Positions 25,080 through 35,689 of a DNA stretch of 64,000 nt are shown here, one piece after another. The notes under the pieces were generated by a model, which did no database searches, was not told the DNA's origin, and saw nothing but the letters and a program-made list of their open reading frames with translations. The translations under genes were made by a program, and so were the position numbers. Source of the stretch: Annulohypoxylon bovei var. microspora (lineage: Eukaryota; Ascomycota; Sordariomycetes; Xylariales; Hypoxylaceae); NCBI GenBank assembly GCA_022836615.1, contig MU405270.1, positions 159,830 to 223,829 of the forward strand. Direction: 5' to 3'. Each line of letters begins with the position of its first letter. The first letter of the stretch is position 1.

Positions 25080-28000
25080 ATGGCATCTCACGTCCCTAAT
25101 ATTAATCTTTCATATCAAGCGTTACCACATACATCAGACGATGCCGATGATATTGGACAGCCCTATGAGCTAGGACATATTCCAGCTTCAGTCGGTAACG
25201 GTCAGGATTACCATCGATTACAGCACGCCGATGAAGATGTTTACCAACAACAAATGGGACCCTACGATAGAAAACCAACAGTAGGAACGGAATTCACTAG
25301 TACGACGATTAAAGAGTATCCTTCAGAGTTTGGACGGGCCCACGATGCGGCCACACCATCATGGCTCCCTTTTACTCTGCGGTGGCCTACACTATCGTCG
25401 ATCCTGGCGTTAACGATAATCCTAGAAATCCTGGTGGCAGTCTTTCACGCCGTATCGTCCCGCGATGCAGGCCTGGTAGATGATGACGGCTCTGGGAGTA
25501 TTGTTGTGGCTTCTAAATTCGTACCGACGGTTCTCGCCGTCATTCATGTCCTTCTAATATCGATATTGCTTAACGACGTTAAACGAACCGAGGCATTCGC
25601 ACATCTTTCGTCTCCTCAAGGCACCACGGGCAAGCAGTCTCTCACCTGGACTGCCGAGGAATGGTGGAATGCCCTAATGCAAGGGTTTCCTGGTCGCGGT
25701 CGGAAATCGAACTGGGCGCTATTATGCGCAGCTCTAGCTTTCGTGTTCGGCTTCCTCATAGTGTCTCCCTTCTCTTCGAGTTTGTTCGTGACAGAGGACA
25801 TTATTTTCACATACCAAGTACCGTTTAGGAAGTTAGATATCTCTGCGTCGTTGCCGCTTCAGGCTTCACCGTTGGGCGCTACATATTTCCGAACGGTTGG
25901 CAACATCCTTCAAAACGTCACGACGTCGGCATGGATCACAGACAAGTATGCCATACAGCCTATCTGGCCGGCCAGAGTGGGCAGCGTACCGCTGGGACCA
26001 CAATTCTCTGACACAATGCAAACGTGGTCAGCGAAGACTACGGTATACAACGTGGAAGAGAATTGCGAACAAATGAACCTGGACCCTGATGGTATTTACG
26101 CTGTCCCATTCCTGAAGAATCCGGAAGTTACAAATTACACTACTGTCAGGCTCTCCACTGCATCAGGCTGTGTTTTGAACGTCACAGACCAAGGTGAGTT
26201 CAACGGTTACGGGGGTGCGGTTTGGGGTTCGTTGTCGAATCTCACCACGATTTCTATGAACACCGTGAACCTCGACGAGAACGGCCAGGATTATACCAAG
26301 GCCAACTGTACACAAGACGAATTCATGGTATTTACCTCCGACTGGGCCGTTAACTTAACAGCAGCCAACCTCACCATCCAAGGCCAAGCTTGCACAACCC
26401 GTTATTACATGGGAGACACCAACGCCACTGTCGTTTTTAATAGCGGCAGTTCTAACGTCCAAGTTAACATCGACGAAGCACAGTATTTGTCTAATCGCGT
26501 AGAAATCCCTAGCACGACGGCGAATGTGTCTAGCTTCCAGAATGTCTCCCTTGACGCCGGTTGGTCAGTTCATTTGAAGCAACCAACTCAGAACCATGTA
26601 GCATTTTCGTTCGGACCAGCAACGCTGCTATTAGCTTTGTACAATTTCTCTCCAATTCAACTAATCACGGATAACTCGACGACACAGAACGCAGAAAGAA
26701 TAAAACAACGATTCTTCGGAGAGCTTCTCCGGGACACGTTCGACGACTCCACTGCCAACAACCCTAGCGAGATCTCTGGCACTACAAGCGAGACCAGGCG
26801 ACGGGTTGTTGTGGTCCCCGCCGTAGCCATCGTTCTTGAAATCTCACTGGGTATTCAACTAGTGTTATTAGCCGCTGTTCTTTTCTTAACCAGGCTATCC
26901 AAGCGCCCACTTGGCCTTTTCACAGATCCGGCACCAGCGATGAGCATGGCTAAACTCGTCGCGAAGGAGCCCGGTACATTGCAGGCATTCGAAGGCCTCC
27001 ATAGCTGTACCATCGAAGAGATACGTTCTGCGGTAGCGAACCAGAGGTACCAAATGACAAGCGAAGGGGTTCGGCTGATAACCCCTGAGGTCGATGACCT
27101 GATCCAGTCTAGCTCGCCAGAGTTCATAAACCCAGGGCAGACAATGGCCACAAATTCGAAGCCGCAGGCATTCACATTCGGCCTCTGGCTGCTCATTATA
27201 TTTACTCTCTTGCTTTCAGCTACCCTGATAGTAATCGCTTACCTTTACTGGTACTCGGGGATGTACGGATTATACCAGACAGCCTTTGTATATGCATTTG
27301 ATATTACAATCGGCGGCGTCGACCTTAGTGATGTGAATCCAGCGTCGATTGTTACGACCTTCCTCGCTGTGTTAATTGGATTGTGGTGGGGATCGCTCGA
27401 GACGACTCTTCGTAGGATCCAACCATTCCTGTCTCTCGCCAAAGAGCCGGCTACTGGGGAAGAGGGTCTGTGGGTATCATACATCTCGTCGTATCTCTTA
27501 CATGCTGTTTGGAAAGCTTCTAAGCGAAGACATTTCGTGCTCGCAGCAGTATGTACTGGAGCTTTTCTCGCTGAGATATGTAAGTGTTCACATTCCAGAG
27601 GCATGAATTCGTTCTAACGCTAGTAGTCACGATCGCAATGTCGTCGATTTGGCAGAGAGGTCCCGGCAGCGTACCATTCCAGGTCGATGTTCAACGACAG
27701 CTAGAACTACGCCACGTCCCACGCATAGAAGATGGTACATTACAATTCACTAGCCACGCGGGCAATTATAAACAGCTTGCTCTCGCATCCCTATTTTCCA
27801 ACTTTAGGACTTCCTGGATATACGGCGCTGCTGTGCAGATCTCCTTGAATGGATCACAGCCCGCTTGGAGTTCAGACGGTTGGAGCTTCGTCCCACACGA
27901 CCTGTCTTCGGTACCTCAGACAGACGTCCAGAATACAGGCAATCAAACCGCATCGCCGACGTCCTCGATGAACGTCACAGTACAGACTTCGGGAATCCGA

Positions 28001-29875
28001 GCACGGCTCGAATGCTCCCCGCATGAACACCTGAGCCTTACGAACACCACAAATTGGTTGACCGAGTGGGACTTGACCAATGCGACGCAATGGAACCAAA
28101 CACTTGATCCGGATACCTTGACACGCGGCTACGAGCTTGGACTGTCTAGGATAGGAGACAATACCATGCTCTTCTTGGATAATAATGCGAGCACAGCGGG
28201 AAATTACACCACGTTTTTCGTGAATAATAAGAGGTTGCAATGCTGCGACAACATTACGGACGGAGAGATTGGCACGAGTTCGGTGGGATATTGGTCGCCA
28301 AACCTACGAAATGCCACGTTCTATCCGGATTTCGCGACGTCTTGGCCTGCTAACTTCACTATAAAATGGATTCACGGTCGTCCCGTAGAAGGTTACCATG
28401 ACGTATCCGCCTCATCTACATCGAGTAGTACGAGCGCACCGCGTCTAATGTGGTCCGAGCCGCCTCAAATGGCGGCGTTGAATTGCATGCCCATCATCGA
28501 AACAGTAAATGCAAGCGTTACCGTGAGCACGGAAGATAGCCACGTTATCAGCTTCGACCTCATCGACGAACCGCAGCCAGACCAATACGCGTGGTCCGAT
28601 GACTTCAAACAGCACAAGAACTACAATGGTTTGTGCGAAAGTTCGGGTTGCAACAATCTCTACAGCATCAACATCACGACCAGTCACGGCATCCTCTTCA
28701 TAACCGGCCTGCTCGGCGCCGCAGACCTCTCGGATTTTGAAGGCACGGATATCGAACCTTGGAATATCGCAACGGAACCCGTCGACGACCAGACCTTCAA
28801 CATCCGAGAGCCCGGCCTGAATGCCGACCTAATGACATACTCCATGCTGTCGCTCGTAGACTACGACCACGAAGCGCTCTTAGACCTAGACACGCTACAA
28901 CGAACCGCGCAGCAGACATTCTCAGCCTTGTTCCAGAACTACGCGAGCACCAACGTGTCCTTCACGAGCGGGGGCTACGTCTTCCAATCGCCCAACGAGA
29001 CACTCCCCGACCTCGACACGATCATCAACAAAAGAGCTGACGCCTCCTCTTCCGACTCAACAGTAACCTTGCACGTCCAGCGCCCCGTCGAGCTGCTCCA
29101 GATGTCCAAGCCCGCGGCCTGGATCTGCATGGTGATCCTTGGCTACCTCATCGTCGCCTGCGTGATCCTAACCATCGCCTCCCGGCGCTACACCAAGACG
29201 CTGCTGCGCAAGATCGACAGCATCGCGGACGTCATCGTGCTAATGGCGGGCAGCGAGAAGCTGTTAAAAGAAGCACGCGAGAAGTCCACCGCACAGCTGA
29301 AGAGCGATCGCGTCACAAAAGCGCGGCTGGGCTGGTTCACGGGCGCGGACGGCACGCAGAGGTGGGGCATCGAGCTCGTGGGAGACGAGGATCGGGACGA
29401 GAAGAGGGCCTTAGGCGACGCCCCGCGCTACGACAGCGACCAGTCGGACGCCCCGCGCGGTGCGGACGGCGTGGCGGGGAACGCGCGCGAGTACAACGCG
29501 GACGGCGTGTCCCTGCTGTCGTCCGCGAACACGCACAACAACCACGGGTCCAGCATCTCGGACCCCAGCCAGACGCACTACTCGGACGCCGCGGCGCAGC
29601 ACCGAGGCGGTGAGAGGATGTCGCCGTTCGCCTCGCCCGTCTCCCAGGACTACGGACATTTGGCCTACCACCAGCCGTGGCCGAACGCGCCGGGCGACTA
29701 CCCGCACCTGGGAGAGCGGCGCGCGCCGTCCATCGATATCAATGTGGATAGCACGCCGTTCTCGTCGTATTTTAGACCCGAGGACGACGCGGGCTCGAAC
29801 CCGATTCGGGCGCGGCTGTCTTTGCTGCGTAGGAATAATACGAAGGGACGGTCTGGAGGGCCCGGACGTATATAG
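25080..29875 (+). CDS. Large DUF3433 multipass membrane protein
   Basis: Two exons: 25080-27579 and 27624-29875, giving 1583 aa. The 44-bp intron has GTAAGT, a CTAAC branch site, and a doubled acceptor TAGTAG; both acceptors keep the frame, differing by one residue. About eight transmembrane segments are seen, near residues 98-124, 146-167, 212-233, 577-605, 695-728, 756-776, 817-840 and 1330-1353. Between them lie two large loops rich in N-x-S/T sites, which suggests extracytoplasmic glycosylated domains. The blocks GVDLSDVNPASIVTTFLAVL and LRRIQPFLSLAK, followed by RHFVLAAVCTGAFLAEIL, match the DUF3433 family of filamentous ascomycetes. Function is unknown. The C-terminal 200 residues are cytosolic-looking, high-GC and low-complexity. 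The ATG at 25080 is the first in the open frame. It is the last intact gene before the repeat array. Confidence 0.87.
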
Positions 29876-30487
29876 ATATTTATATAGAGAAAGAGAGACC
29901 TGGTTATATATTGGTTTGTTCATGTATCATATCATGATCGTCAGATACCCTATAAATACAATACACGAAGTTTTTACGAAGGTCAAGGCCAAAGGTTTCG
30001 CACATTCAATCTGATTATGACTAGGGGTTGAACCCGTGCACCGTAAGAAGCTTTGTCTCAGTGGCTGAGTGCCCTAAGCTGTAGCGGTTAGGTAACCACT
30101 AAATTTTAGCAGAGAGATTAGATATAGTACCGATTAATTGCTGACCTAATCACGTACTACCTAGTAGTAGGTAAGGTAAGGTAAGAACTGCGAAAAATGT
30201 ACGGAACTTTTAGCATTGACCTGCGTAGTAATATATACCAAGAGTGTCGTCAAATTAAAGGGAGTATGTGCTAATGCTACTGTATTGGACTGTGTGCTAA
30301 ACTATCCCCTTATTACATAATTAGCCTCCACCGCCACTCATATTACGTGTAAGTTACCTAGATGGGTAGTCAAGGGGGTAGTTGGAACTACAGTGCGATA
30401 CGGTAGCATTAGCACATGCTCGCACATCCTTCATTACTGACCTTTTTTTTTACTTAGCTCGAGTTGCTTTGTCAAGTTTTTAATCGT
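29876..30487. other. Intergenic region, no gene
   Basis: About 600 bp between the DUF3433 gene and the broken reading frame on its right. A tRNA-like word cluster at 30,017-30,080 does not fold as a tRNA. GGTAAGGTAAGGTAAG occurs at 30,170-30,185. Confidence 0.45.
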
Positions 30488-30940
30488 CTAAACTAATGTT
30501 ACGACTTCGGAAAAGTACCCATCAAAAAGATAGCCCGAAAACACCCCTATACGCCTGAATTTAGGAAGTGCCGGATTCATAGCCTCTGTTACATGCCGTG
30601 TCAGCGCCAATAATACGCTTTCTCCTGGCCGTGCCCACGGTTCTCTTATTAGAATGAGGCCCTGAGACACTCCAATCCATAAAAACGAAACGTCGATTAT
30701 CTCTTCCTGGGGTTTCGGCTCGGATGTTGTTCTCAGATGATTCTTGGGGATGGCATCTACATTGTCGACCCATGTCCGCGTTCTGGCAGGGAAGTCCCGC
30801 CATGGAGGGTACAGTTCATGAGGTCCTTCATATTCTCTGCGGGGGATGCCTCTAATCGTATCGATTTTCTTAAAGTATCCTTGTAGTGTGATATAAGATG
30901 GGGAAGCAAAGAAAACTTGTGTAATGAGAGGGAAGCCATT
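30488..30940 (-). pseudogene. C-terminal remnant of a truncated protein gene (HET-like, tentative)
   Basis: A 150-codon frame on the minus strand runs without a stop from 30,940 down to a TAG at 30,488-30,490, and has no start codon at its left end. The reading is clearly protein-like: AENMKDLM-type alternative frames fail, while this frame gives PSYITLQGYFKK, YPPWRDFPARTRTWVDNVD, EEIIDVSFLWIGVSQGLILI and KFRRIGVFSGYLFDGYFSEV. A Tyr-Pro-Pro-Trp-Arg-Asp block and a late F-R-R-I-G-V-F block resemble the C-terminal part of fungal HET (heterokaryon incompatibility) proteins; this family call is weak. Its 5' part is missing because the repeat array starts exactly at 30,941. Either the array expanded into the gene or a rearrangement joined them. 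The absence of stops suggests the break is fairly recent. RIP-type decay is not seen here. Confidence 0.55.
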
Positions 30941-31065
30941 ACCCGAGTTTAACGAGGGTAATTGAACGGGAAGAGCTTTGGTGTAATGCCCGAGTTTAAC
31001 GAGGGTAATACCCGAGTTTAACGAGGGTAATTGTACGGGTAAAGCTTTGGTGTGTTTTTTTTTTC

Positions 31066-31475
31066 TCCATGGTCCATCCTTATCAAGAATCTCCTATCGC
31101 GGTAATCCCGGATCTCCGGCGCTAAAAAGTTCGTAAACCCCGTTATCTCCAAAGAGGCCGGTATGTCCACGGCGATTGATTGGGTGCATCCTCTCGTGGG
31201 TGGGGCAGTTCAACCAATCAAACAACAGATCTCAGCTTTCGAGGTGGTCCGTTCGCGAGAAGGTGCGTTTCGACAAGATTCAGTTTTTCAGAAACGAAAA
31301 GCTTGTCAAAAGCTGGCTCTCGCGCACGGACCAGTGGGTGGCAGCGACGAATCGATTACCTAAGATGCTTACGTAATTGACTCTTTTCAGTTCAGTTGGC
31401 CCTGATCTTCAACACAGCTTATATAAGTAAAAAAGGACCCCTAATCTGGGGGATTCAACAACCCCTGGGAAGGTG
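31066..31475. repeat. Array conserved block, copy 1
   Basis: Begins at CTCCATGGTCC after an oligo-T run. It contains the hairpin at 31,246-31,332 and ends just after ACCCCTAATCTGGG. Short open frames shared by all copies are out of step with one another, so the block is not evidently coding. Confidence 0.85.
31246..31332. repeat. Imperfect inverted repeat (hairpin) inside the conserved block
   Basis: Arms GGTCCGTTCGCGAGA and TCTCGCGCACGGACC pair over 15 bp with one mismatch. Inner words CGACAAG and CTTGTC can extend the stem, leaving a loop around CAGTTTTTCAG. The same structure recurs at about 32,305, 33,296 and 34,663. It is conserved between copies and could be an RNA or DNA hairpin. Confidence 0.75.
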
Positions 31476-31484
31476 GCTAAGGCG

Positions 31485-31960
31485 TTAGAAAGGTGGCTAC
31501 GGGTGGCCACGGGTGGCAAGACGGGTGGTTCGTCGGGAGGGGGTGGTTCAACGGGGTCTAGACGGGGGTTTTAACGGGTGGCTAGAAGGGTGGTTGATCC
31601 GGGGGTTAGAAAGGTGGCTACGGGTGGCTACGGGTGGTTCAAGGAGTGGTTTATCGGGGGTGGTTAGGTAGAGCGGTGGCTAGACCGGGGATTGAACGGG
31701 TGGCTTAACAGGTCAACGGGAGGCTGAACGGGTGTTTAGATCGGGGGAGGCTACGGGGGTTAGACGGGTGGTTAGACGGGTGGCTGCACGGGTGGCTTAA
31801 TAGGGGTTCGACGGGGTGTTCGACGGGTGGCTTAGGGGTTCGATAAGGGGTGGCTTACGGGGTGGTTACGGGTGGTTAAACGGGTGGCAGCACGGGTGGC
31901 AGCACGGGTGGCTAAAGGAGAGGCGTGAAGGGGAGGCTTAAAGGGTGGTTAAACGGGTGC
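31485..31960. repeat. G-rich 12-bp minisatellite, tract 1
   Basis: Degenerate repeats of a GGGTGGCTAAAC-like 12-mer, G-rich on the plus strand. A segment of about 100 bp from 31,730 recurs apparently unchanged at 33,772. Confidence 0.9.
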
Positions 31961-32085
31961 GCGAACCGTGGTGGTGCGTGGTTTCGTCGGATAAGAAAAG
32001 AAATAAAACTAGGAAATCGAGGAATCGAACCATCGACCCCCGGTTAAACTCGGGATATTGTGCCACCCGAACGGGTGGCCTCGCG
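31960..32085 (-). ncRNA. tRNA-like element of the array, copy 1
   Basis: On the minus strand it contains an 8-bp hairpin GCCACCCG/CGGGTGGC, then TGGCACAATAT, which fits the A-box pattern at 10 of 11 positions. A perfect B box GGTTCGATTCC (32,031-32,021) follows, 34 nt after the start of the A-box match. Oligo-T runs lie 15-25 nt further on. Acceptor arms do not pair, so it is not a functional tRNA. It could be a SINE-type or other Pol III-type element; transcription is unproven. Confidence 0.55.
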
Positions 32086-32118
32086 TTGAACGGGTACAGC
32101 TTTGGTGTGTTTTTTTTC

Positions 32119-32495
32119 TCCATGGTCCTTATCAAAAATCTCCTATCGCGGTAATTCCGTATCTCCGGCGCTAAAAGTTCGTAAACCCCGTTATCTCCAA
32201 AAGGGCCGTTAAGTCCACAACGGTTGATTGGGTGCATTGTCTTGGAGGTGGGTCCATCTCAGAGCTTTTAACCAATCAGATCAACAGATCTCAACTTTCG
32301 AGGTGGTCCGTTCGCGAGAAGGTGGTTTTCGACAAGATTCAGTTTTTCAGAAAACGAAAAGCTTGTCAAAAGCTGGTTCTCGCGCACGGACCAGATGGGT
32401 GGCAGCGACGGAACGATTACCTAAGATGCTTATGTAATTGACCTAGCACACGTAAAAAAGACCCCTAAGCTGGGTGACTAAGCAACCGCGCGAGA
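32119..32495. repeat. Array conserved block, copy 2
   Basis: Same order of words as copy 1, with the hairpin at about 32,305-32,392. It ends in ACCCCTAAGCTGGGTGACTAAG, shared with copy 3. Confidence 0.85.
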
Positions 32496-32504
32496 GGGTG
32501 GCCA

Positions 32505-32965
32505 AAGCGTTAGAAAGGTGGCTACGGGTGGCCGGGGGTGGCAGGGTGGTTACGGGTGGCTAAGCAGGAGGATCAACGGGTGGCTAGGGGTGGTTCAACG
32601 GGGTCTAAACGGGGGTTTTAACGGGTGGCTAGAAGGGTGGTTGATCGGGTGGCTACACGGGTGGCTTAAGGGGTGGTTCAACGGGTGGGTAGACCGGTGG
32701 ATAGACCGGGGGTGGCTTCACGGGAGGCTCAAGGGGTGGATCGACGGGTGGCTAATCGGGTGTTTAGATCGGGGGAGGCTACGGGGTTTAGACCGGTGGT
32801 TTGAAGGGTGGCTAAACGGGAGGCCCGGCGGGTGGCTTAAGGGTTCGATAAGGGGTGGCTTACGGGGTGGCTACGGCTGGTTTAACGTGCGGTTAGACGG
32901 GTGGCAGCACGGGTGGCTAAAGGAGAGGCGTAAAGGGGAGGCTTAAAGGGTGGCTTAAAGGGTGA
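32505..32965. repeat. G-rich 12-bp minisatellite, tract 2
   Basis: A nearly unbroken run of 12-bp units. Because 12 is a multiple of three, one frame stays open for 142 codons (32,518-32,946), reading W-L-x-G units. No start context, conservation of frame between tracts, or domain supports real coding. Confidence 0.9.
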
Positions 32966-33105
32966 TTAAACGGGTGCGCGAACCGTGGTGGTGCGTGGTT
33001 TCGTCGGATAAAAAAAGAAATAAAAACGGGAGATCGAGGAATCGAACCATCGACCTCCGGCTAAACTCGGGATATTGTGCCACCCGAACGGGTGGCCTCG
33101 CGTTT
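32965..33105 (-). ncRNA. tRNA-like element of the array, copy 2
   Basis: Same layout as copy 1. The B box on the minus strand is at 33,048-33,038, followed by T-runs; the GCCACCCG/CGGGTGGC hairpin is kept. Confidence 0.55.
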
Positions 33106-33109
33106 TTTT

Positions 33110-33475
33110 CTCCAGGGTCCTTATCAAAAATCTCCTATCGCGGTAATTCCGTATCTCCGGCGCCAAAAGTTCGTAAACTCCGTTATCTCCCAAGAGGCCG
33201 TTAAGTCCACGACGGTTGATTGGGTGCATCGTCTCACAGGTGGGTCAATCCCAGACGTTTTGACCAATCAAACAACAGATCTCAACTTTCGAGGTGGTCC
33301 GTTCGCGAGCAATGGGTTTTCGACAAGATTCAGTTTTTCAGAAACGAAAAGCTTGTCAAAAGCTGGCTCTCGCGCACGGACCAGTTGGGTTGGCAAGAAC
33401 GATTACCTAAGGCGATTACGTAATTGACTTAGCACAGGTAAAAAAGACCCCTAAGCTGGGTGACTAAGCAACCCC
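33110..33475. repeat. Array conserved block, copy 3
   Basis: As the other copies, with the hairpin at about 33,296. Small differences (AGCAATGGG for AGAAGGTG) lie inside the hairpin loop side. Confidence 0.85.
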
Positions 33476-33479
33476 CAGA

Positions 33480-34230
33480 GGGTGGCCACGGGTGGCTGAA
33501 CGGGTGGATCAACAGCTGGGGGTGGCGGGGTGGTTACGGGTGGCTAAGCAGGAGGCTCAACGGGTGGCAAAACGGGAGGCTCCACGGGGTTCAACGGGTG
33601 GTTTATCGGGGGGTGGTTCAACGGGGGCTAGACCGGGGGTTGAACGGGTGGCTAAGCGGGTGGCTCAACGGCGGATATACGGGTGGTTAAAGAGGTGGCT
33701 ACGGGTGGCTACGGGTGGTTATACGGGTGGGTAGATGGGAGGCTTAAGGGTGGATCGACGGGTGGCTAATCGGGTGTTTAGATCGGGGGAGGCTACGGGG
33801 GTTAGACGGGTGGTTAGACGGGTGGCTGCACGGGTGGCTTAATAGGGGTTCGACGGGGTGTTCGACGGGTGGCTAAAGGGGAGGCTCAACGGGTGGTTGG
33901 CCGGGGGGTGGTTCAACGGGTGGCAGAACGGGAGGCCCGGCGGGTGGCTTAAGGGTTCGATAAGGGGTGGCTTACGGGGTGTTTAGATTGGGGGAGGCTA
34001 CGGGTGGTTCAACGGGTGGTTAGACGGGTGGTTCAACGGGGGTTAGACCGGGGGTTAGACCGGGGGTTAGATCAGTGGTTTGAAGGGTGGCTAAACGGGA
34101 GGCCCAGCGGGTGGCTTAGGGATTCGATAAGGGGTGGCTTACGGGGTTGTTACGGGTGGTTCAACGGTCAGTTAGACGGGTGGCAGCACGGGTGGTTAAA
34201 GGGGAGGCTTAAAGGGTGGCTAGACGGGTG
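33480..34230. repeat. G-rich 12-bp minisatellite, tract 3
   Basis: The longest tract, about 750 bp. It includes the segment at 33,772-33,870 copied from or to tract 1. Confidence 0.9.
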
Positions 34231-34357
34231 CGCGAATCGTGGTGGTGAATGGTTTTGTTGCATGAGAAAAAAACAAAATGTGAGATCGGGGAATCGAACC
34301 ATCGACCTCCGGCTAAACTCGGGATATTGTGCCACCCGAACGGGTGGCCTCGCGTTT
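34230..34357 (-). ncRNA. tRNA-like element of the array, copy 3
   Basis: The minus-strand B box is at 34,300-34,290, followed by TTTTGTTTTTTT. The hairpin and A-box-like word are kept. After it comes a short unique AT-rich piece (34,357-34,433). Confidence 0.55.
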
Positions 34358-34486
34358 ATGTAATAATTCTTTAAGGGTTTAAGGTCCATAATTCCTCGTT
34401 TTTAATGAAAAAGGGATTATTAAATTATTTAATACCCGAGTTTAACGAGGGTAATTGTACGGGAAAAGCTTTGGTGTAATTTTTTT

Positions 34487-34800
34487 CTCCATGGTCCTTA
34501 TCAAAAATCTCCTATCGCGGTAATCCCGTATCTCCGGCGCTAAAAGTTCGTAAACCCCGTTATCTCCCAAGAGGCCGTTATGTCCACAACGATTGATTGG
34601 GTGCATCGTCTCGTGGGTGGGGCTTTTCAACCAATCAAACAACAGATCTCAGCTTTCGAAGTGGCCCGTTCGCGAGAAGGTGCGTTTCGACAAGATTCAG
34701 TTTTTCAGAAACGAAAAGCTTGTCAAAAGCTGGCTCTCGCGCACGGACCAGATGGGTGGTAGCGACGAATTGATTACCTAAGATGCTTACTTAATTGGGA
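34487..34800. repeat. Array conserved block, copy 4 (truncated)
   Basis: Complete through the hairpin (about 34,663-34,750). The minisatellite and tRNA-like parts are missing, and degenerate GATTAC/TTACGTAATT repeats follow instead. Confidence 0.8.
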
Positions 34801-35174
34801 CCTTTTGGTTCTCGTACTAAGGGTATCGAATTGATTACTAAGGGACTTACGTAATTAAAACCTTTTGGTTTTCGCGCACGGAGTTGCTGCGATTACCTGA
34901 GGCGGTTACGTCATTAATTCCTTAAATTCAATTTAATATATATAAAAAAAGTTTTTAATTTTAAAAAGGTGGGTTAAAGTAATTAAAAATGGTTTATTTA
35001 ATAAAGGTAGTTTATATAAATGATTTAATAAAAGGTTTAATAAATGTAATTATTTAAGGCGTTTATTTAATTAATTATTATAATTTATTTAATCGTAAAT
35101 TAATAACTTTAAGTTTATTAATTTTATTAATCGATTTAATTTTAATAATTTTATTTAATTCGACTTTTTCGTTT

Positions 35175-35275
35175 TAATTTAATTTAATTCACTTTAATTA
35201 ATTTAATTTAATTCATTTTAATTAATTTAATTTAATTTATTTTAATTAATTTAATTTATTTCATTTCACTTGGTT
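35175..35275. repeat. AT-rich tandem repeat, 24-25 bp unit
   Basis: About four units of a TTTAATTAATTTAATTTAAT-type word with TTCA/TTTA ends, inside AT-rich DNA. Confidence 0.75.
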
Positions 35276-35689
35276 TAATATAATTAAATTAATTTAATTT
35301 AATTATATTTAAAATTATATATTTAAAATTTTTTATAATATAATAAAAAAAATATGAATTAATATATTATTAATTATTACTTTTTTTTTAAATCTTTATA
35401 TTTTTATTGTGTTTATTTTTTTATTCGCTTTATTTTATATTATTTTTTCCGTTATTATGTTAATTTAAAATAATGTTATATATTTAAAAAATGGGAATTA
35501 CGTTCGTTACGTCGTCCTTGGTTTATTAAAAAATAATGGAAGTTAATTTAATAAACTTTTATAATAAAAAAAAGGAATTAAATTAAAGGGTTATTAAGTA
35601 ATTATGTGGAATATGTTTTAAGAAATATTATGAGTAAATTATATATTTTGTATAATATTATTTCTTTATTTTTGTTTTTATTAATATTA

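Larger units (their letters stand above)
30941..34915. repeat. Composite tandem array, about 3.4 units of 1.0-1.3 kb
   Basis: Each unit has three parts in the order conserved block, G-rich minisatellite, tRNA-like element. Conserved blocks start near 31,066, 32,119, 33,110 and 34,487; minisatellites cover about 31,485-31,960, 32,505-32,965 and 33,480-34,230; tRNA-like parts lie at about 31,960-32,085, 32,965-33,105 and 34,230-34,357. The lead-in at 30,941-31,031 holds three copies of a 22-bp word built on CCCGAGTTTAACGAGGGTAA, which recurs at 34,434-34,455. The fourth block is followed by three short degenerate repeats containing GATTAC and TTACGTAATT (34,775-34,915), then AT-rich DNA begins. 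Blocks are roughly 90% alike by eye and carry no C-to-T decay, unlike the DNA to the right. Confidence 0.9.

Noticed and set aside
30010..30090. tRNA-like words (GGGGTTGAACCC, GTGGCTGAGTGC)
   Set aside because: The two words belong to opposite strands, and no cloverleaf forms on either.
31160..31380. Overlapping 66-codon frames in three phases within the conserved block
   Set aside because: They recur only because the DNA recurs. Three phases are open at once, and copies shift frame relative to each other.
32518..32946. 142-codon open frame with W-L-x-G repeats
   Set aside because: A product of a 12-bp minisatellite. Frame is not kept in the other tracts and there is no domain.
30941..34915. 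CRISPR-like or telomeric repeat
   Set aside because: The 12-bp unit has no spacers and no TTAGGG pattern, and the organism is a fungus.
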